NCBI GenBank assembly: GCA_024405115.1
Contig: JAKSPD010000001.1
Span: forward strand, 1-64,000
DNA: 64,000 bases
Direction of reading: 5' to 3'
From: Lachnospiraceae bacterium
GTDB taxonomy: Bacteria > Bacillota > Clostridia > Lachnospirales > Lachnospiraceae
The translations under genes were made by a program, and so were the position numbers. Below, one piece after another: positions 18,732-28,274 of this stretch. The notes under the pieces are model-generated. The model did not search any database, was not told the DNA's origin, and worked only from the letters and a program-made list of their open reading frames with translations. Positions within the stretch are counted from its first letter, which is position 1; the number at the start of each line of letters is the position of its first letter.

Positions 18732-19466
18732 ATGAAAGAATGCGTATTTATAATAACTGAAAACTTACATGTGACTGAAAATGTACACCGCATGACTCTT
18801 TCAGGTGATATTACAGAAATTAAAAGACCCGGACAGTTCGTGAACATTAAGATTGACGGGTTCTTCCTACGCCGTCCCATCTCTGTATGTGATGTTTCAA
18901 AAAACAGCCTTACCCTTATCTATAAGGTCGTGGGAAAAGGAACTGAGGCCCTTTCCAAAATGTCAGAAGGAGCTGAACTCAGCCTTCTTACTGGGCTTGG
19001 AAACGGATATAACACATCCCTAAGCGGTGACTCTCCTCTCATCATCGGCGGAGGTGTGGGCGTGCCCCCACTCTTCCTTCTTGCAAAAAAGCTGACTGGG
19101 GAAGGAAAAAATGTTTCCGTGATCCTCGGATTCAATAAGAAGGACGAAGTTTTTTACGAGGATGAGTTTAAGAGGCTGGGCTGCAAAGTGTCTGTCACGA
19201 CGGTTGACGGAAGCTATGGAATAAAGGGATTTGTGACGGATGCCCTTCCAAAAGATTATTCATACGTATACACATGCGGACCCGAGCCCATGCTGAAGGC
19301 AGTTTACAAAAACACTGTTACATCAGGTCAGTTTTCATTTGAGGAACGGATGGGCTGCGGGTTTGGTGCCTGCATGGGATGCTCCTGCAGGACCATCACC
19401 GGATACAAAAGAATCTGTAAAGACGGACCAGTAATGAAGAAGGAGGAAATACTGTGGGAAGCTTAA
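18732..19466 (+). CDS. pyrK: Dihydroorotate dehydrogenase electron-transfer subunit
   Basis: Passes electrons from PyrD to NAD+ through FAD and a 2Fe-2S cluster in class 1B dihydroorotate dehydrogenase. The 244-aa protein has the FAD motif RRPISVCD, the NAD site LIIGGGVGVPPLF and the PyrK cluster cysteines in CGFGACMGCSC with a later KRICKDGP. It starts at ATG 18732 without an obvious Shine-Dalgarno, unlike the other genes of this operon. The N-terminus aligns well with other PyrK proteins, so the start is probably correct. It overlaps pyrD by 13 bp. Confidence 0.93.
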   Translation: MKECVFIITENLHVTENVHRMTLSGDITEIKRPGQFVNIKIDGFFLRRPISVCDVSKNSLTLIYKVVGKGTEALSKMSEGAELSLLTGLGNGYNTSLSGDSPLIIGGGVGVPPLFLLAKKLTGEGKNVSVILGFNKKDEVFYEDEFKRLGCKVSVTTVDGSYGIKGFVTDALPKDYSYVYTCGPEPMLKAVYKNTVTSGQFSFEERMGCGFGACMGCSCRTITGYKRICKDGPVMKKEEILWEA

Positions 19467-20365
19467 ATGTCGAACTTTGCGGTATTAAACTCGATAACCC
19501 GGTTATACCTGCTTCAGGATGTTTTGGATATGGCTACGAATTTGCGGAATACTATGACATAAACTGCCTTGGGACTTTCTCATTTAAGGGAACCACACTC
19601 GAACCCCGCTTTGGAAATCCTACCCCGAGGATTGCAGAATGCACGTCTGGTCTCATTAATTCCGTCGGGTTACAGAACCCGGGAGTGGACAAGGTCATTT
19701 CCGAAGAACTTCCCAAGCTTATAAAATGCTTTAATAAACCCGTAATGGCTAATGTGAGCGGTTTCTCGGCTGACGAATACAGGGAGACCGTAAGAAGGCT
19801 GGATGCTGAACCGCAGATCGGATGGTTCGAGGTCAACATAAGCTGCCCTAACGTCCACGGAGGCGGCATGAGTTTTGGAACCAATCCGGCATCGGCGGCA
19901 GCCGTGACAAAGGCGGTGAGGGAAGTCACGAAAAAACCCGTCATAATAAAACTCACACCAAATGTCACTGACATCACGGTGGTGGCAAAGGCTTGCGCCG
20001 ATGCCGGTGCGGACGGGGTAAGCCTCATTAATACCCTTCTGGGAATGAGAATAGACCTAAAGACAAAAAAGCCCGTCATTAAAAACATCATGGGAGGCTT
20101 TTCAGGTCCCGCGGTGTTCCCGGTGGCATTAAGAATGGTATGGCAGGTGGCACACGCTGTAAATATCCCGGTGGTCGGACTGGGTGGGATAATGAGTGCA
20201 GAGGACGTAATAGAGATGATGCTGGCCGGAGCTTCCGCAGTAGAGATTGGTACGGCAAACCTCATCGACCCGCTTGCATGTAAAAACATAATTGAAGACC
20301 TTCCACGGGCAATGGAAAAATACGGAATTAAAGAGCTTAAAGACATCATAGGAGGTGCGTTCTGA
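19454..20365 (+). CDS. pyrD: Dihydroorotate dehydrogenase, class 1B catalytic subunit
   Basis: Oxidises dihydroorotate to orotate on FMN, paired with PyrK. The 303-aa protein has ASGCFGYGYEF, the catalytic Cys in NISCPNVHGGG at about residue 130, and C-terminal FMN-binding VVGLGGIMSAEDV. It begins with GTG at 19454, chosen because AGGAGG (19441-19446) is ideally placed and the product then starts MGSLNVELCGIKL as in relatives. Catalytic Cys, rather than Ser, together with the pyrK neighbour, fixes the subclass. Confidence 0.95.
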   Translation: MGSLNVELCGIKLDNPVIPASGCFGYGYEFAEYYDINCLGTFSFKGTTLEPRFGNPTPRIAECTSGLINSVGLQNPGVDKVISEELPKLIKCFNKPVMANVSGFSADEYRETVRRLDAEPQIGWFEVNISCPNVHGGGMSFGTNPASAAAVTKAVREVTKKPVIIKLTPNVTDITVVAKACADAGADGVSLINTLLGMRIDLKTKKPVIKNIMGGFSGPAVFPVALRMVWQVAHAVNIPVVGLGGIMSAEDVIEMMLAGASAVEIGTANLIDPLACKNIIEDLPRAMEKYGIKELKDIIGGAF

Positions 20366-21063
20366 TGGCAAAAGATGTGATAATCGCCTGCGACTTCAAA
20401 AACGCGGCAGACACTTACGCTTTCCTCGATAATTTCACTGAGGAAAAGCCGTTCGTAAAGATAGGCATGGAGCTTTTTTATGCGGAAGGGCCGCAGATCG
20501 TAAAAGAAATTAAGCGCCGAGGCCATAAGATTTTCCTTGACCTTAAGCTCTGCGACATCCCTAACACCGTTGAAAAGGCCATGCGTGTCCTCTCCTCACT
20601 GGATGCAGACATAGTGAACCTTCATGCTTTCGGCTCTAAGGCCATGATGGAGGCCGCAATAAGGGGACTTACCCGTCCAGACGGAACAAGACCCCTTCTC
20701 ATAGCGGTAACGATACTTACCTCAACAGACCAGGACACTCTCAGAAACGAGATGCTCATTGAAAAGCCGCTTCCGGAAACTGTCATGAGTTATGCGCTTA
20801 ATGCAAAAAATGCGGGACTTGACGGTGTCGTGTGCTCACCGCTTGAGGCGGCAAAGGTCCATGAGACCTGTGGCGAGGGTTTCCTTACGGTAACTCCGGG
20901 CATCAGGTTCCCTGAGGGTGAAAAGGGTGACCAGAAGCGTGTCATGAGTCCAAAAGATGCAAAGGAAGCCGGTTCAGACTATATCGTTGTGGGACGTCCC
21001 ATTACGGCAGCTTCTGACCCGAAGGCAGCGTATGAAAGATGTGTAAGAGAGTTCTTACAGTAA
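20365..21063 (+). CDS. pyrF: Orotidine 5'-phosphate decarboxylase
   Basis: Final UMP-forming step. The 232-aa protein has the active-site Lys/Asp signature LDLKLCDIPNT, preceded by ACDFKNA and followed by TPGIRFPEGEKGDQKR and YIVVGRPIT, the phosphate-binding end. The ATG overlaps the pyrD stop as TGATG, with AGGAGG just upstream. Length and motifs match the short bacterial PyrF group. Confidence 0.95.
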   Translation: MAKDVIIACDFKNAADTYAFLDNFTEEKPFVKIGMELFYAEGPQIVKEIKRRGHKIFLDLKLCDIPNTVEKAMRVLSSLDADIVNLHAFGSKAMMEAAIRGLTRPDGTRPLLIAVTILTSTDQDTLRNEMLIEKPLPETVMSYALNAKNAGLDGVVCSPLEAAKVHETCGEGFLTVTPGIRFPEGEKGDQKRVMSPKDAKEAGSDYIVVGRPITAASDPKAAYERCVREFLQ

Positions 21064-21074
21064 AGGAGGAATTA

Positions 21075-21719
21075 ATGGAAAGAAACAAGTTGATAGCTAA
21101 AGACCTTCTTAAAATCAAGGCGGTTTTCTTCCGTCCTGATGAACCATTTACCTGGGCAAGTGGCATAAAAAGCCCTGTATACTGTGACAACCGTCTTACA
21201 CTCACAAACGTGGAGGTAAGGACTGATGTTGAGGAAGGGCTTGCCGAAATCGTAAAGGAATACTACCCTGATGCGGAAGTACTCATGGGCACGTCAACAG
21301 CAGGAATCGCACATGCAGCCATCACCGGACATCTTTTAAAGATGCCGATGGGCTACGTAAGAAGCGGTGCAAAGGACCATGGCCGTCAGAACCAGATTGA
21401 GGGAGAGCTTAAGCCTGGCCAGAAGGCAGTGGTAATTGAGGACCTCATCTCCACCGGAGGAAGCGTTATAGAAGTAGTAAACGTACTTCGTGAAGCAGGC
21501 GCAGAAGTACTTGGAATTGCATCAATCTTTACGTACGGTATGAAAAAAGGACTTGAAAGACTTGCTGCCGCAGATGTCAAGAACGTTTCACTTACAGATT
21601 TTGATACCATAGCAGAAACTGCGTCAGAAGAAGGCTACATTGCACCTGGCGATGTAGAAAGGCTCATTGCCTTCAGAAATAATCCTTCTGACGAAAGCTG
21701 GATCGGAGGAAAAAAATGA
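21075..21719 (+). CDS. pyrE: Orotate phosphoribosyltransferase
   Basis: Adds ribose phosphate from PRPP to orotate, giving OMP. The PRPP-binding loop [12 protein letters not shown] is present, as are [16 protein letters not shown] and the catalytic loop region [16 protein letters not shown] start at ATG 21075 behind AAAGGAGG, giving [12 protein letters not shown] (214 aa). The longer frame, from 21039, would reach back into pyrF and has no ribosome site. It ends in an ATGA overlap with pyrB. Confidence 0.95.
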   Translation: MERNKLIAKDLLKIKAVFFRPDEPFTWASGIKSPVYCDNRLTLTNVEVRTDVEEGLAEIVKEYYPDAEVLMGTSTAGIAHAAITGHLLKMPMGYVRSGAKDHGRQNQIEGELKPGQKAVVIEDLISTGGSVIEVVNVLREAGAEVLGIASIFTYGMKKGLERLAAADVKNVSLTDFDTIAETASEEGYIAPGDVERLIAFRNNPSDESWIGGKK

Positions 21720-22642
21720 GAAGAAGTATTATTGACATAAGGGATCTTTCTCCCAGCGAGATAATGGAACTCATCGGCACCTCCGAGGACATAATCGCAA
21801 ATCCTGCTAAATACGCACACAAGTGTGAGGGCAAAAAGCTTGGAACACTCTTCTTTGAACCCTCTACAAGAACCAGGATGAGTTTTGAGGCCGCAATGTA
21901 TGAGCTGGGCGGACATGTGATAACCATGGCTGGCGCAGGCTCCTCTTCCGCCGCTAAAGGCGAAAGCGTGGCCGATACCGCAAAGACCGTAAGCTGCTAT
22001 ACTGACATCATCGCAATGCGTCATCCAAAGGAAGGTGCGGCTTTTGTGGCAGCAAAGAATGCTTCAGTCCCGGTCATCAATGCAGGTGACGGCGGACACT
22101 CCCATCCCACCCAGACCCTGGCTGACCTCCTTACCATCTACCGTGAGAAAGGCCACTTCGACAACCTCACAGTCGGGCTCTGCGGAGACCTCAAGTTCGG
22201 ACGTACCGTGCATTCACTCATCGAGGCAATGTCACGTTATACCGGAGTTAAATTCGTGCTCATCTCCCCTGAGGAATTAAAGGTACCAGGCTATGTAAAG
22301 AAGGAAGTACTTCAGGAAAAGGGTATCCCCTATGAGCAGACAACGGACCTTGAGACAGTACTTCCCACCCTGGACATCCTTTACATGACAAGAATCCAGA
22401 AGGAACGTTTCTTCAACGAGGAAGATTACTTAAGGCTAAAGGACAGCTACGTACTCACCCCTGAAAAGCTTGTTAACGCAAAGGAAGACCTCGTAATCAT
22501 GCATCCTCTTCCAAGGGTCAACGAGATAAGCGTTAAGGTAGATGAAGATAAGAGGGCATGCTACTTTAAGCAGGTACTTAACGGAAAATACATGCGTATG
22601 GCACTTATTCTTAAGCTTTTAAAGGAGGCCGGCACTATATGA
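21716..22642 (+). CDS. pyrB: Aspartate carbamoyltransferase catalytic subunit
   Basis: Joins carbamoyl phosphate and aspartate (second pyrimidine step). The 308-aa product has the carbamoyl-phosphate motif [13 protein letters not shown] and the substrate loop [10 protein letters not shown]. Internal [15 protein letters not shown] is typical of ATCase rather than ornithine transcarbamylase. It overlaps pyrE and pyrI by ATGA junctions. With PyrI it should form the allosteric holoenzyme regulated by CTP and ATP. Confidence 0.96.
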   Translation: MRRSIIDIRDLSPSEIMELIGTSEDIIANPAKYAHKCEGKKLGTLFFEPSTRTRMSFEAAMYELGGHVITMAGAGSSSAAKGESVADTAKTVSCYTDIIAMRHPKEGAAFVAAKNASVPVINAGDGGHSHPTQTLADLLTIYREKGHFDNLTVGLCGDLKFGRTVHSLIEAMSRYTGVKFVLISPEELKVPGYVKKEVLQEKGIPYEQTTDLETVLPTLDILYMTRIQKERFFNEEDYLRLKDSYVLTPEKLVNAKEDLVIMHPLPRVNEISVKVDEDKRACYFKQVLNGKYMRMALILKLLKEAGTI

Positions 22643-23058
22643 ATATAGATTCAATCCAGAACGGTATCGTTATAGACCACATCACCGCAGGCAATGCAAT
22701 GAGGATTTACGAGCTTTTGGAACTCGATAAGCTTGAGGCCGCCGTGGCCATCATCAAAAACGCCACCAGTAACAAGATGGGCAAAAAAGACATCATTAAG
22801 ATTGATGCCGCAATCGACGTGAACCTTGACGTGATTGGGTTTGTCGATCCTGATGCAACAATAAATGTCATCCGGGATGGTAAGCTTTTTGAAAAGAAGA
22901 AGATTGATATGCCCGAGACAATAATAAATGTCGTCAAATGCAAAAACCCGCGATGCATAACAAGCTGTGAGCAGGAACTGGACCATGTGTTTAAGCTGAC
23001 GGACAGGAAAAAGAAAATCTACCGTTGCATCTACTGCGAAACAAAAGCAAACATCTAA
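22639..23058 (+). CDS. pyrI: Aspartate carbamoyltransferase regulatory subunit
   Basis: Nucleotide-binding regulatory chain of ATCase. The 139-aa protein has the allosteric domain ([17 protein letters not shown]) and a C-terminal zinc site formed by [10 protein letters not shown] and YRCIYCE. It overlaps pyrB by ATGA. It closes the pyr operon; a GC-rich hairpin follows 5 nt later. Confidence 0.95.
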   Translation: MNIDSIQNGIVIDHITAGNAMRIYELLELDKLEAAVAIIKNATSNKMGKKDIIKIDAAIDVNLDVIGFVDPDATINVIRDGKLFEKKKIDMPETIINVVKCKNPRCITSCEQELDHVFKLTDRKKKIYRCIYCETKANI

Positions 23059-23063
23059 AAGAA

Positions 23064-23089
23064 TCCGCCCTGACAAAAGCCAGGGCGGA
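23064..23089. terminator. Hairpin after pyrI
   Basis: TCCGCCCTG (23064-23072) pairs perfectly with CAGGGCGGA (23081-23089). The plus strand has only AATTAATC after it, whereas the minus strand reads ATTCTTTTA. It probably ends the pyr operon and could also stop minus-strand transcripts from the 23298-24425 gene. Confidence 0.65.
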
Positions 23090-23123
23090 ATTAATCATTC
23101 CTTATATTCAAAATATGCTGAAA

Positions 23124-23264
23124 CTATTTCCTTACAAGTATATGGTAATGGATTCCCATGTTATTATGTCCCCGGTCTTCCACATATGACATTCCGATTA
23201 TTTCAAAATCATGGAACAGTTCCAGCTTTTAGAACCAACCATCCTTTATTTCCCTCTCCTTCAT
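23124..23264 (-). pseudogene. C-terminal gene remnant, possibly SAM methyltransferase
   Basis: From ATG 23262-23264 the frame reads MKEREIKDGWF, a stop (23229-23231), then KLELFHDFEIIGMSYVEDR and NMGIHYHILVRK to a stop at 23124. The pattern of an acidic helix, ELFxDFEII, and a final beta strand ending in VRK resembles the tail of small class I SAM-dependent methyltransferases. Upstream sequence does not continue the domain. The identification is tentative. Confidence 0.35.
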
Positions 23265-23297
23265 GATATGTTCTTAATTCTCAATATATTGACAGGC

Positions 23298-24425
23298 TTA
23301 TTTAACCGGGAAATACAGTTCTGTTATTCCGGTGACGTTATCCATACGTTCCATTATCGCACCTGAAAGTAAATAACCCATCTCAGGAATTGTGTTGTTT
23401 ACATAGTTTAAAAGTACCTCATCATACTTGGAAGGCGCCATGTCCGTTACATCGGCGGTCACGTAGTGACGGCCCGGGATAACACGCTTTTTCCATATGT
23501 CAGCACAACTTGGCATTGGGGAATCTTCAGTAACTTCCATTGCGGCAACGTAATAACCTGTTCGGAAATAATGATTCCAGTAAGAACTGAATGTTATGTC
23601 ATCACGAAAAACGTTGTCATCAGTCATGATTCCCCAGTAACATGGTATTTTTCCATCCATGTCACGCACGACCAGACTCTCAACCATGGGGAGTTCATTT
23701 TTAAATTTCTCCCATTCTTTTTTAGTGAGATCCTTATCTTCGCTAAGCTGGTCTTCCTTAATATGTTCCATGCAGTCTCCACGGCAGAACTCAGAAATGC
23801 AGTAAACTGTCATGTCAGGAAGGTCTGTTTCCTTTACTTCAGGGTGAGGCTTTCTCTTTGTAAATCCAAGGAAGGTCTTAAGGATTCCGTCATTGATAAC
23901 GGCTTCTTTTCCAAGACCGAAAAATCTCGGATCTGCAATCTTGTCAAAATAGTCATCAAGGAATTCTTCGTAAGTGTGCCCTTCGATCAACCTCCTTGGG
24001 ATATAAAAAGTCCTGCCTGAACCGGCACTGCGGTCACCTGCGGTAACTGATGAGAAGAAAATGTCACCTTCATACTTTTTGAAACAGTATTCTTCCAGCA
24101 TCCATCCACCACCCAGTTCCTGTGGCAAAAACGGTACATTGTATACATCGATTTGTTTAAGATATGAGCTTGGTGACCACTCAATATGATTTTCGATATC
24201 ATGACATATTTCGCCCACTACCTCCTCCGGGGTATTGAGTGGTTTCCTGTTCCGGGTTTCATTAGGATCCTGGTTTTTACGCGATTCTACAAGCTCATTA
24301 ATTTTCTTGATCGTTACCTTATCCTTTTTCTGAAGCATGTCCAGCGTATACCATTCATAATCCGGCTTCATTGCATCAAGGATGGCCTTAAGATAATCTT
24401 CTATTGTCCAGTCAAAAACCTTCAT
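23298..24425 (-). CDS. Hypothetical protein with GyrI-like C-terminal region
   Basis: Not recognised as a named gene. The 375-aa product has no signal peptide or membrane segment. The last 70 residues (RHYVTADVTDM, then a spacer, GYLLSGAIMERMDN and ITELYFPV) have the layout of GyrI/SOUL-type small-molecule-binding domains found in AraC effector regions. The first 200 residues carry many aromatic and acidic residues and two Cys in CISEFCRGDCMEH. It is a monocistronic unit between the pyr-operon hairpin and a terminator at 24503-24535. The N-terminal two thirds has no assignment. Confidence 0.6.
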   Translation of the reverse strand: MKVFDWTIEDYLKAILDAMKPDYEWYTLDMLQKKDKVTIKKINELVESRKNQDPNETRNRKPLNTPEEVVGEICHDIENHIEWSPSSYLKQIDVYNVPFLPQELGGGWMLEEYCFKKYEGDIFFSSVTAGDRSAGSGRTFYIPRRLIEGHTYEEFLDDYFDKIADPRFFGLGKEAVINDGILKTFLGFTKRKPHPEVKETDLPDMTVYCISEFCRGDCMEHIKEDQLSEDKDLTKKEWEKFKNELPMVESLVVRDMDGKIPCYWGIMTDDNVFRDDITFSSYWNHYFRTGYYVAAMEVTEDSPMPSCADIWKKRVIPGRHYVTADVTDMAPSKYDEVLLNYVNNTIPEMGYLLSGAIMERMDNVTGITELYFPVK

Positions 24426-24502
24426 CTGTCTTTTTCTCCATCCGACATAATATAGGCTCGTTACGCCTTATTTTTTGAGAAACATCCTGACATGTTTACT
24501 AT

Positions 24503-24535
24503 CAAAAAAACAGGCCGGACCAGAAGGCCCGGCTC
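24503..24535 (-). terminator. Intrinsic terminator of the phosphohexomutase-rarA-flippase operon
   Basis: On the minus strand, AGCCGGGCC and GGTCCGGCC form a stem with loop TTCT and one mismatch, followed by TGTTTTTTTG. It lies 13 nt after the stop of the PLP-enzyme gene. Confidence 0.8.
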
Positions 24536-24547
24536 AGATTAAAGCCC

Positions 24548-25447
24548 TCAGGTTTTCAGGTCATAACCTGATGACTCCCATATTCCCATCATGTCCTTAA
24601 ATATCGGATAACCGCCGGTATGAATAAACAGGCAGTTTCCGCTTATCTTCTTTTTTTCAATTTCACAAAGCATTCCGTAAAATGCTTTTCCGGTATAACA
24701 CGGGTCAAGCGGAATCCCATGCTCTTGATATGTCCGGCGGATAAGCCCTGAAAGTTCATCTGTATACTTTCCGTATCCTCCCAGAAGGTAATCATCCGTT
24801 ACGACCGCATGTTCGTTCAGGTAACTGAAAGCATCTGCATTACGTGCCACTGATATCCCGTTAATGAAATGTTCCCCGTCACACGCATCTGAAAGCCCTT
24901 TGATGGTGGAACCTGTGCCCACTGCCGTATAGATATATGGGAACTTAAGTCCCATCTCACCTTCCTGATTTCTTATTTCCGAAAATACCTTTCTGTAAGC
25001 CTTGGAAAGCGTTTCCTCATTTCCTTTTCCGGTTTCGTCGCCATAAATGTAGTATGGTCTATTCTCCATGGAAAGGACTTCCAAAACAGTTTTCCTAACA
25101 TCTTCCGGGGACGTGTATACTAACTTTGCTCCTGAAGAACGTACAGTTTCCTCATTTGTCGAAAGTTTCCATTCTTTTTCATCATCCTCTTTTTTGATAA
25201 TGATGACACATTTCATTGAAAACTCCGCCGCCATCTGAGAAACGACACGGTTAAGGTTTGAGGATGCGCTTCCATACGAAATAAAGGTCCCGCATCCTTT
25301 TTCTTTTGCATCATTAAAAGCTTCCCATGCAATGCGGACCTTATTTCCCCCATAAGAAAATGGAATAAGGTCATCCCGCTTTATATAGACTTTTGCATTT
25401 CCAAAGTCAGATATGTATTCAATTCTCGTTTTTGGAATATCTATCAT
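24548..25447 (-). CDS. PLP-dependent ACC deaminase / D-cysteine desulfhydrase family protein
   Basis: Fold-type II PLP enzyme, soluble, 299 aa. KRDDLIPFSYGGNKVR contains the PLP-binding Lys (GGNK) in the position typical of the 1-aminocyclopropane-1-carboxylate deaminase / D-cysteine desulfhydrase family. YGSASSNLNR is the carboxylate-binding loop, AVGTGSTIKGL the phosphate cup, and FIHTGGYP the C-terminal motif. The exact substrate cannot be told. It is co-translated with the flippase gene (ATGA overlap), which hints that it may act on an amino-acid-like part of the exported glycan, but that is inference from position only. Confidence 0.78.
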   Translation of the reverse strand: MIDIPKTRIEYISDFGNAKVYIKRDDLIPFSYGGNKVRIAWEAFNDAKEKGCGTFISYGSASSNLNRVVSQMAAEFSMKCVIIIKKEDDEKEWKLSTNEETVRSSGAKLVYTSPEDVRKTVLEVLSMENRPYYIYGDETGKGNEETLSKAYRKVFSEIRNQEGEMGLKFPYIYTAVGTGSTIKGLSDACDGEHFINGISVARNADAFSYLNEHAVVTDDYLLGGYGKYTDELSGLIRRTYQEHGIPLDPCYTGKAFYGMLCEIEKKKISGNCLFIHTGGYPIFKDMMGIWESSGYDLKT

Positions 25448-26934
25448 CTTTTCTTCAGAAGGTTAAGGACTGTTTCCTTCAGGTATCTCATGCTCTCAAG
25501 CCTGAATGCCAGGGATACAATTATGTAAACCGATATTCCGATTATTATCTGAACAGCCATTATAAGGAGTGCACTTCCGAAATTTTCTCCGGAAACTCCT
25601 GCAAGAAGCATTAACGGCCTTACAAGGTAAGCGATGATACCCATTGCTCCCGCCGATAAGAACTCCGGCATAATGTCCCGCCACTGCCTTAGCGGAGAGT
25701 ATCCGATTATCTTTCTGTTCGGCCAGCCATTAATGAAGGTACATACATAGTCAAAAAGCGCCTTCATGAGAATCATCAGCGTGACACCGCCTTTAGCACT
25801 TAATATAAGTACAAGAACGCCTATGATCTTTTTTAATATCTCAAGCTTAAGATAGATGTCGCTTCTTCCGTTTGCATTTATTGCCTGAAGATTCGCCACA
25901 TGAATGTGCCAGACAGAATAAGACAGGCAGCATAACCTTAAAAGCGTGACCGCACCCATCCAGGCATCTCCCAAAAGCACCCTTACAAGAGATTCAGAAA
26001 CAGCCATTATTCCGAACATGGCAGGGAACATCACATAGCTGCCAGTCTTAAGTGTCCTTCTCATTATGGCACGGCTGTTAGCCTGTTCAGTGTTGCCGCT
26101 TCCCTGTGTCTTTGAAAATGCCGGAAGCAGAACCGCCTGCATGGTGGCCGCGGCTGAATTTGCAATCACCTGCGGGAACTGGTTGGCACGGTTGTAAAAT
26201 CCCACCATTTCAGGGTCATAGAGTTTCTTAATGACAGGTGTATAAAGGTTATTGTAAATGGTATCGATAAGACCTGAAACAAGCACTTTCCAGCCGTATG
26301 AAAAGAGACTCTTTATCCTTTCCATCCTGAATGTAAACGAAGGCCTCCAGGAAAGAAGGACTATAAGAAGCAGCATCAGAATCATGTTCTTTAAAAGCTG
26401 CTGGATAATGAGGGCCCATGTCCCCGCGCCCTTAACTGCCGCGATGATTCCCGCAACCCCACTTAGTATGTCTGCAATTACCGTGGCGATACACTGCAGC
26501 CTGAAATTCAGTTCCCTTGCCACCTTTGCAAAAAGCACACTCGTGACTGAACCAAAGAAAAGGACTATGCTCAGGGCCCTGAGCATGGGAGTGATTTCAG
26601 GGTCATCAAAATACGATGCCGCTACAGGCGAAATAATGAAAATGATTCCGTAAAGAATAAGGGATATTAAAAGTCCCAGCCAGAATACTGATGAGAAGTC
26701 ATCTTCACTGACCTCTTTCTTCTGGATGAGCGCGGTCTGAAAGCCCGTCTGAATAATTACATTTGCGATGGTGACAAAGATGAGCATTACAGACATGGTG
26801 CCGTACTTTTCCGGTCCCAGAAGTCTTGCCAGGACAATGGAAATAACGAAGGTGATCAGCTGGTCACCTCCGTTTTCAACCGCTTTCCATAAAAAGCCCT
26901 TAATTACGCTCTGTTTTAAGCTCTTATCCTGCAT
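25444..26934 (-). CDS. Polysaccharide flippase, MOP/Wzx-TuaB type
   Basis: Predicted to flip lipid-linked oligosaccharide across the membrane. The 496-aa protein starts SVIKGFLWKAVENGGDQ, as in TuaB/WzxC-like proteins, and has about twelve to fourteen hydrophobic segments with the VLARLLGPEKYG signature after the first. FYNRANQFPQV is also typical. It overlaps rarA upstream (TAATG) and the PLP enzyme downstream (ATGA). Its likely partners are the glycan genes at 42-64 kb, since no flippase appears there. Confidence 0.85.
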   Translation of the reverse strand: MQDKSLKQSVIKGFLWKAVENGGDQLITFVISIVLARLLGPEKYGTMSVMLIFVTIANVIIQTGFQTALIQKKEVSEDDFSSVFWLGLLISLILYGIIFIISPVAASYFDDPEITPMLRALSIVLFFGSVTSVLFAKVARELNFRLQCIATVIADILSGVAGIIAAVKGAGTWALIIQQLLKNMILMLLLIVLLSWRPSFTFRMERIKSLFSYGWKVLVSGLIDTIYNNLYTPVIKKLYDPEMVGFYNRANQFPQVIANSAAATMQAVLLPAFSKTQGSGNTEQANSRAIMRRTLKTGSYVMFPAMFGIMAVSESLVRVLLGDAWMGAVTLLRLCCLSYSVWHIHVANLQAINANGRSDIYLKLEILKKIIGVLVLILSAKGGVTLMILMKALFDYVCTFINGWPNRKIIGYSPLRQWRDIMPEFLSAGAMGIIAYLVRPLMLLAGVSGENFGSALLIMAVQIIIGISVYIIVSLAFRLESMRYLKETVLNLLKKR

Positions 26935-28274
26935 TACCCCTGTGTCTTTATCTTACGAAGCCAGGCCTTTAAGTTCTTCTCATAGCCCTGGTCTGAAAGC
27001 TCATAAATTTTTTCATCCTTAACCGCATCCGGCAGATACTGCTGGTCCACCCAGTGATATGGGTAGTTATGTGCATACTTATAGCCGGTTCCGTTGCCCT
27101 GGAATTTACCGCTTCCGTCATCTGAAGCATCAGCCTCATAATGGACATCCCTTAAATATACCGGTACGGGAAGCGTTCCTGTCTTTTCGACTAACGCCGA
27201 TGCGGCATTTCTTGCACTTTCCGCTGAATTTGACTTCGGCGCGCACGCTACATACGTACATGCCTGGGTAAGTATAATTCCCGCTTCCGGCATTCCTATG
27301 CGTTCAACGGCCAGCGAGGCATTGGTAGCCACTACAAGGGCCATCGGGTCAGCATTTCCCACATCCTCCGAGGCACAGATCATTATGCGCCTTGCAATGA
27401 ACTTAATATCTTCTCCCGATGCAAGCATCCTTGCAAGGTAATACGCCGCCGCATCCGGGTCAGAACCACGCATGCTCTTAATGAAGGCTGATATTACGTC
27501 ATAATGGTTGTCACCGTTTTTGTCATACCCAAGTGCCTTTTTCTGTATGCATTCCTGCATAACTTCCAAAGTAAGATGTATATGACCTGTTTCATCCGGA
27601 TCAGTTGTAAGAACGCCCAGTTCAATGGCATTAAGCGCCGCCCTCGCGTCACCACCCGCAACGTCCGAAATGAACTGTGCCGCATCATCATCGATAACGG
27701 CATGGTACATTCCCATGCCTTTTTCCTCATCGTTTACTGCGCGGTATACAAGTGTCTTTATATCGTCTGATGAAAGTGGCTTGAGTTCAAAGATACGTGA
27801 CCTTGACAAAAGTGCCCTGTTCACCTCAAAATAAGGATTTTCAGTAGTTGCCCCTATAAGGGTTACCGTACCGTCCTCAACGAAAGGAAGAAGGTAGTCC
27901 TGCTGTGCCTTATTGAAACGGTGTATCTCATCCACAAAGAGAATGGTCTTTTTCCCGAATGCGGCGTTTTCCTTAGCTGTCACTACCACTTCCTCCATAT
28001 CCTTCTTGCCGGAAGTCGTGGCATTTAATTCCTTAAAATCAGCTTTAGTGGTTTTTGCAATCACCTGCGCGATGGTGGTTTTTCCCGTACCGGGAGGTCC
28101 GAAGAAAATGATGCTTCCCAGCTGGTCCGCCTTTATGGCGCGGTAAAGAAGCTTATCCTTACCAAGGATATGCTCCTGTCCCACCACCTCATCCACAGTT
28201 TCAGGACGAAGTCTTGAAGCTAAAGGTGCAGTGTCCTTTTTATTCTGTTCGCGCATGTAATCGAAAAGGTCCAT
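26934..28274 (-). CDS. rarA: Replication-associated recombination protein A (AAA ATPase)
   Basis: RarA/MgsA-type clamp-loader-like ATPase that acts at stalled replication forks. The 446-aa protein has LASRLRPETVDEVVGQEH, Walker A GPPGTGKTT, Walker B ILFVDEIHRF, sensor GATTENPYFEVN and the C-terminal MgsA tetramerisation region (AKYYLARMLASGE-like, then YDYPH-like NYPYHWVDQQYLP). Length is normal. It is sandwiched between glycan genes with one-base overlaps on both sides, so it is surely co-transcribed with them, although it has no evident functional link. Confidence 0.93.
   Translation of the reverse strand: MDLFDYMREQNKKDTAPLASRLRPETVDEVVGQEHILGKDKLLYRAIKADQLGSIIFFGPPGTGKTTIAQVIAKTTKADFKELNATTSGKKDMEEVVVTAKENAAFGKKTILFVDEIHRFNKAQQDYLLPFVEDGTVTLIGATTENPYFEVNRALLSRSRIFELKPLSSDDIKTLVYRAVNDEEKGMGMYHAVIDDDAAQFISDVAGGDARAALNAIELGVLTTDPDETGHIHLTLEVMQECIQKKALGYDKNGDNHYDVISAFIKSMRGSDPDAAAYYLARMLASGEDIKFIARRIMICASEDVGNADPMALVVATNASLAVERIGMPEAGIILTQACTYVACAPKSNSAESARNAASALVEKTGTLPVPVYLRDVHYEADASDDGSGKFQGNGTGYKYAHNYPYHWVDQQYLPDAVKDEKIYELSDQGYEKNLKAWLRKIKTQG

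Noticed and set aside
19552..20526. 324-codon open frame antisense to pyrD and pyrF
   Set aside because: It has no ribosome site and a composition typical of an antisense shadow; pyrD and pyrF are certain on the plus strand.
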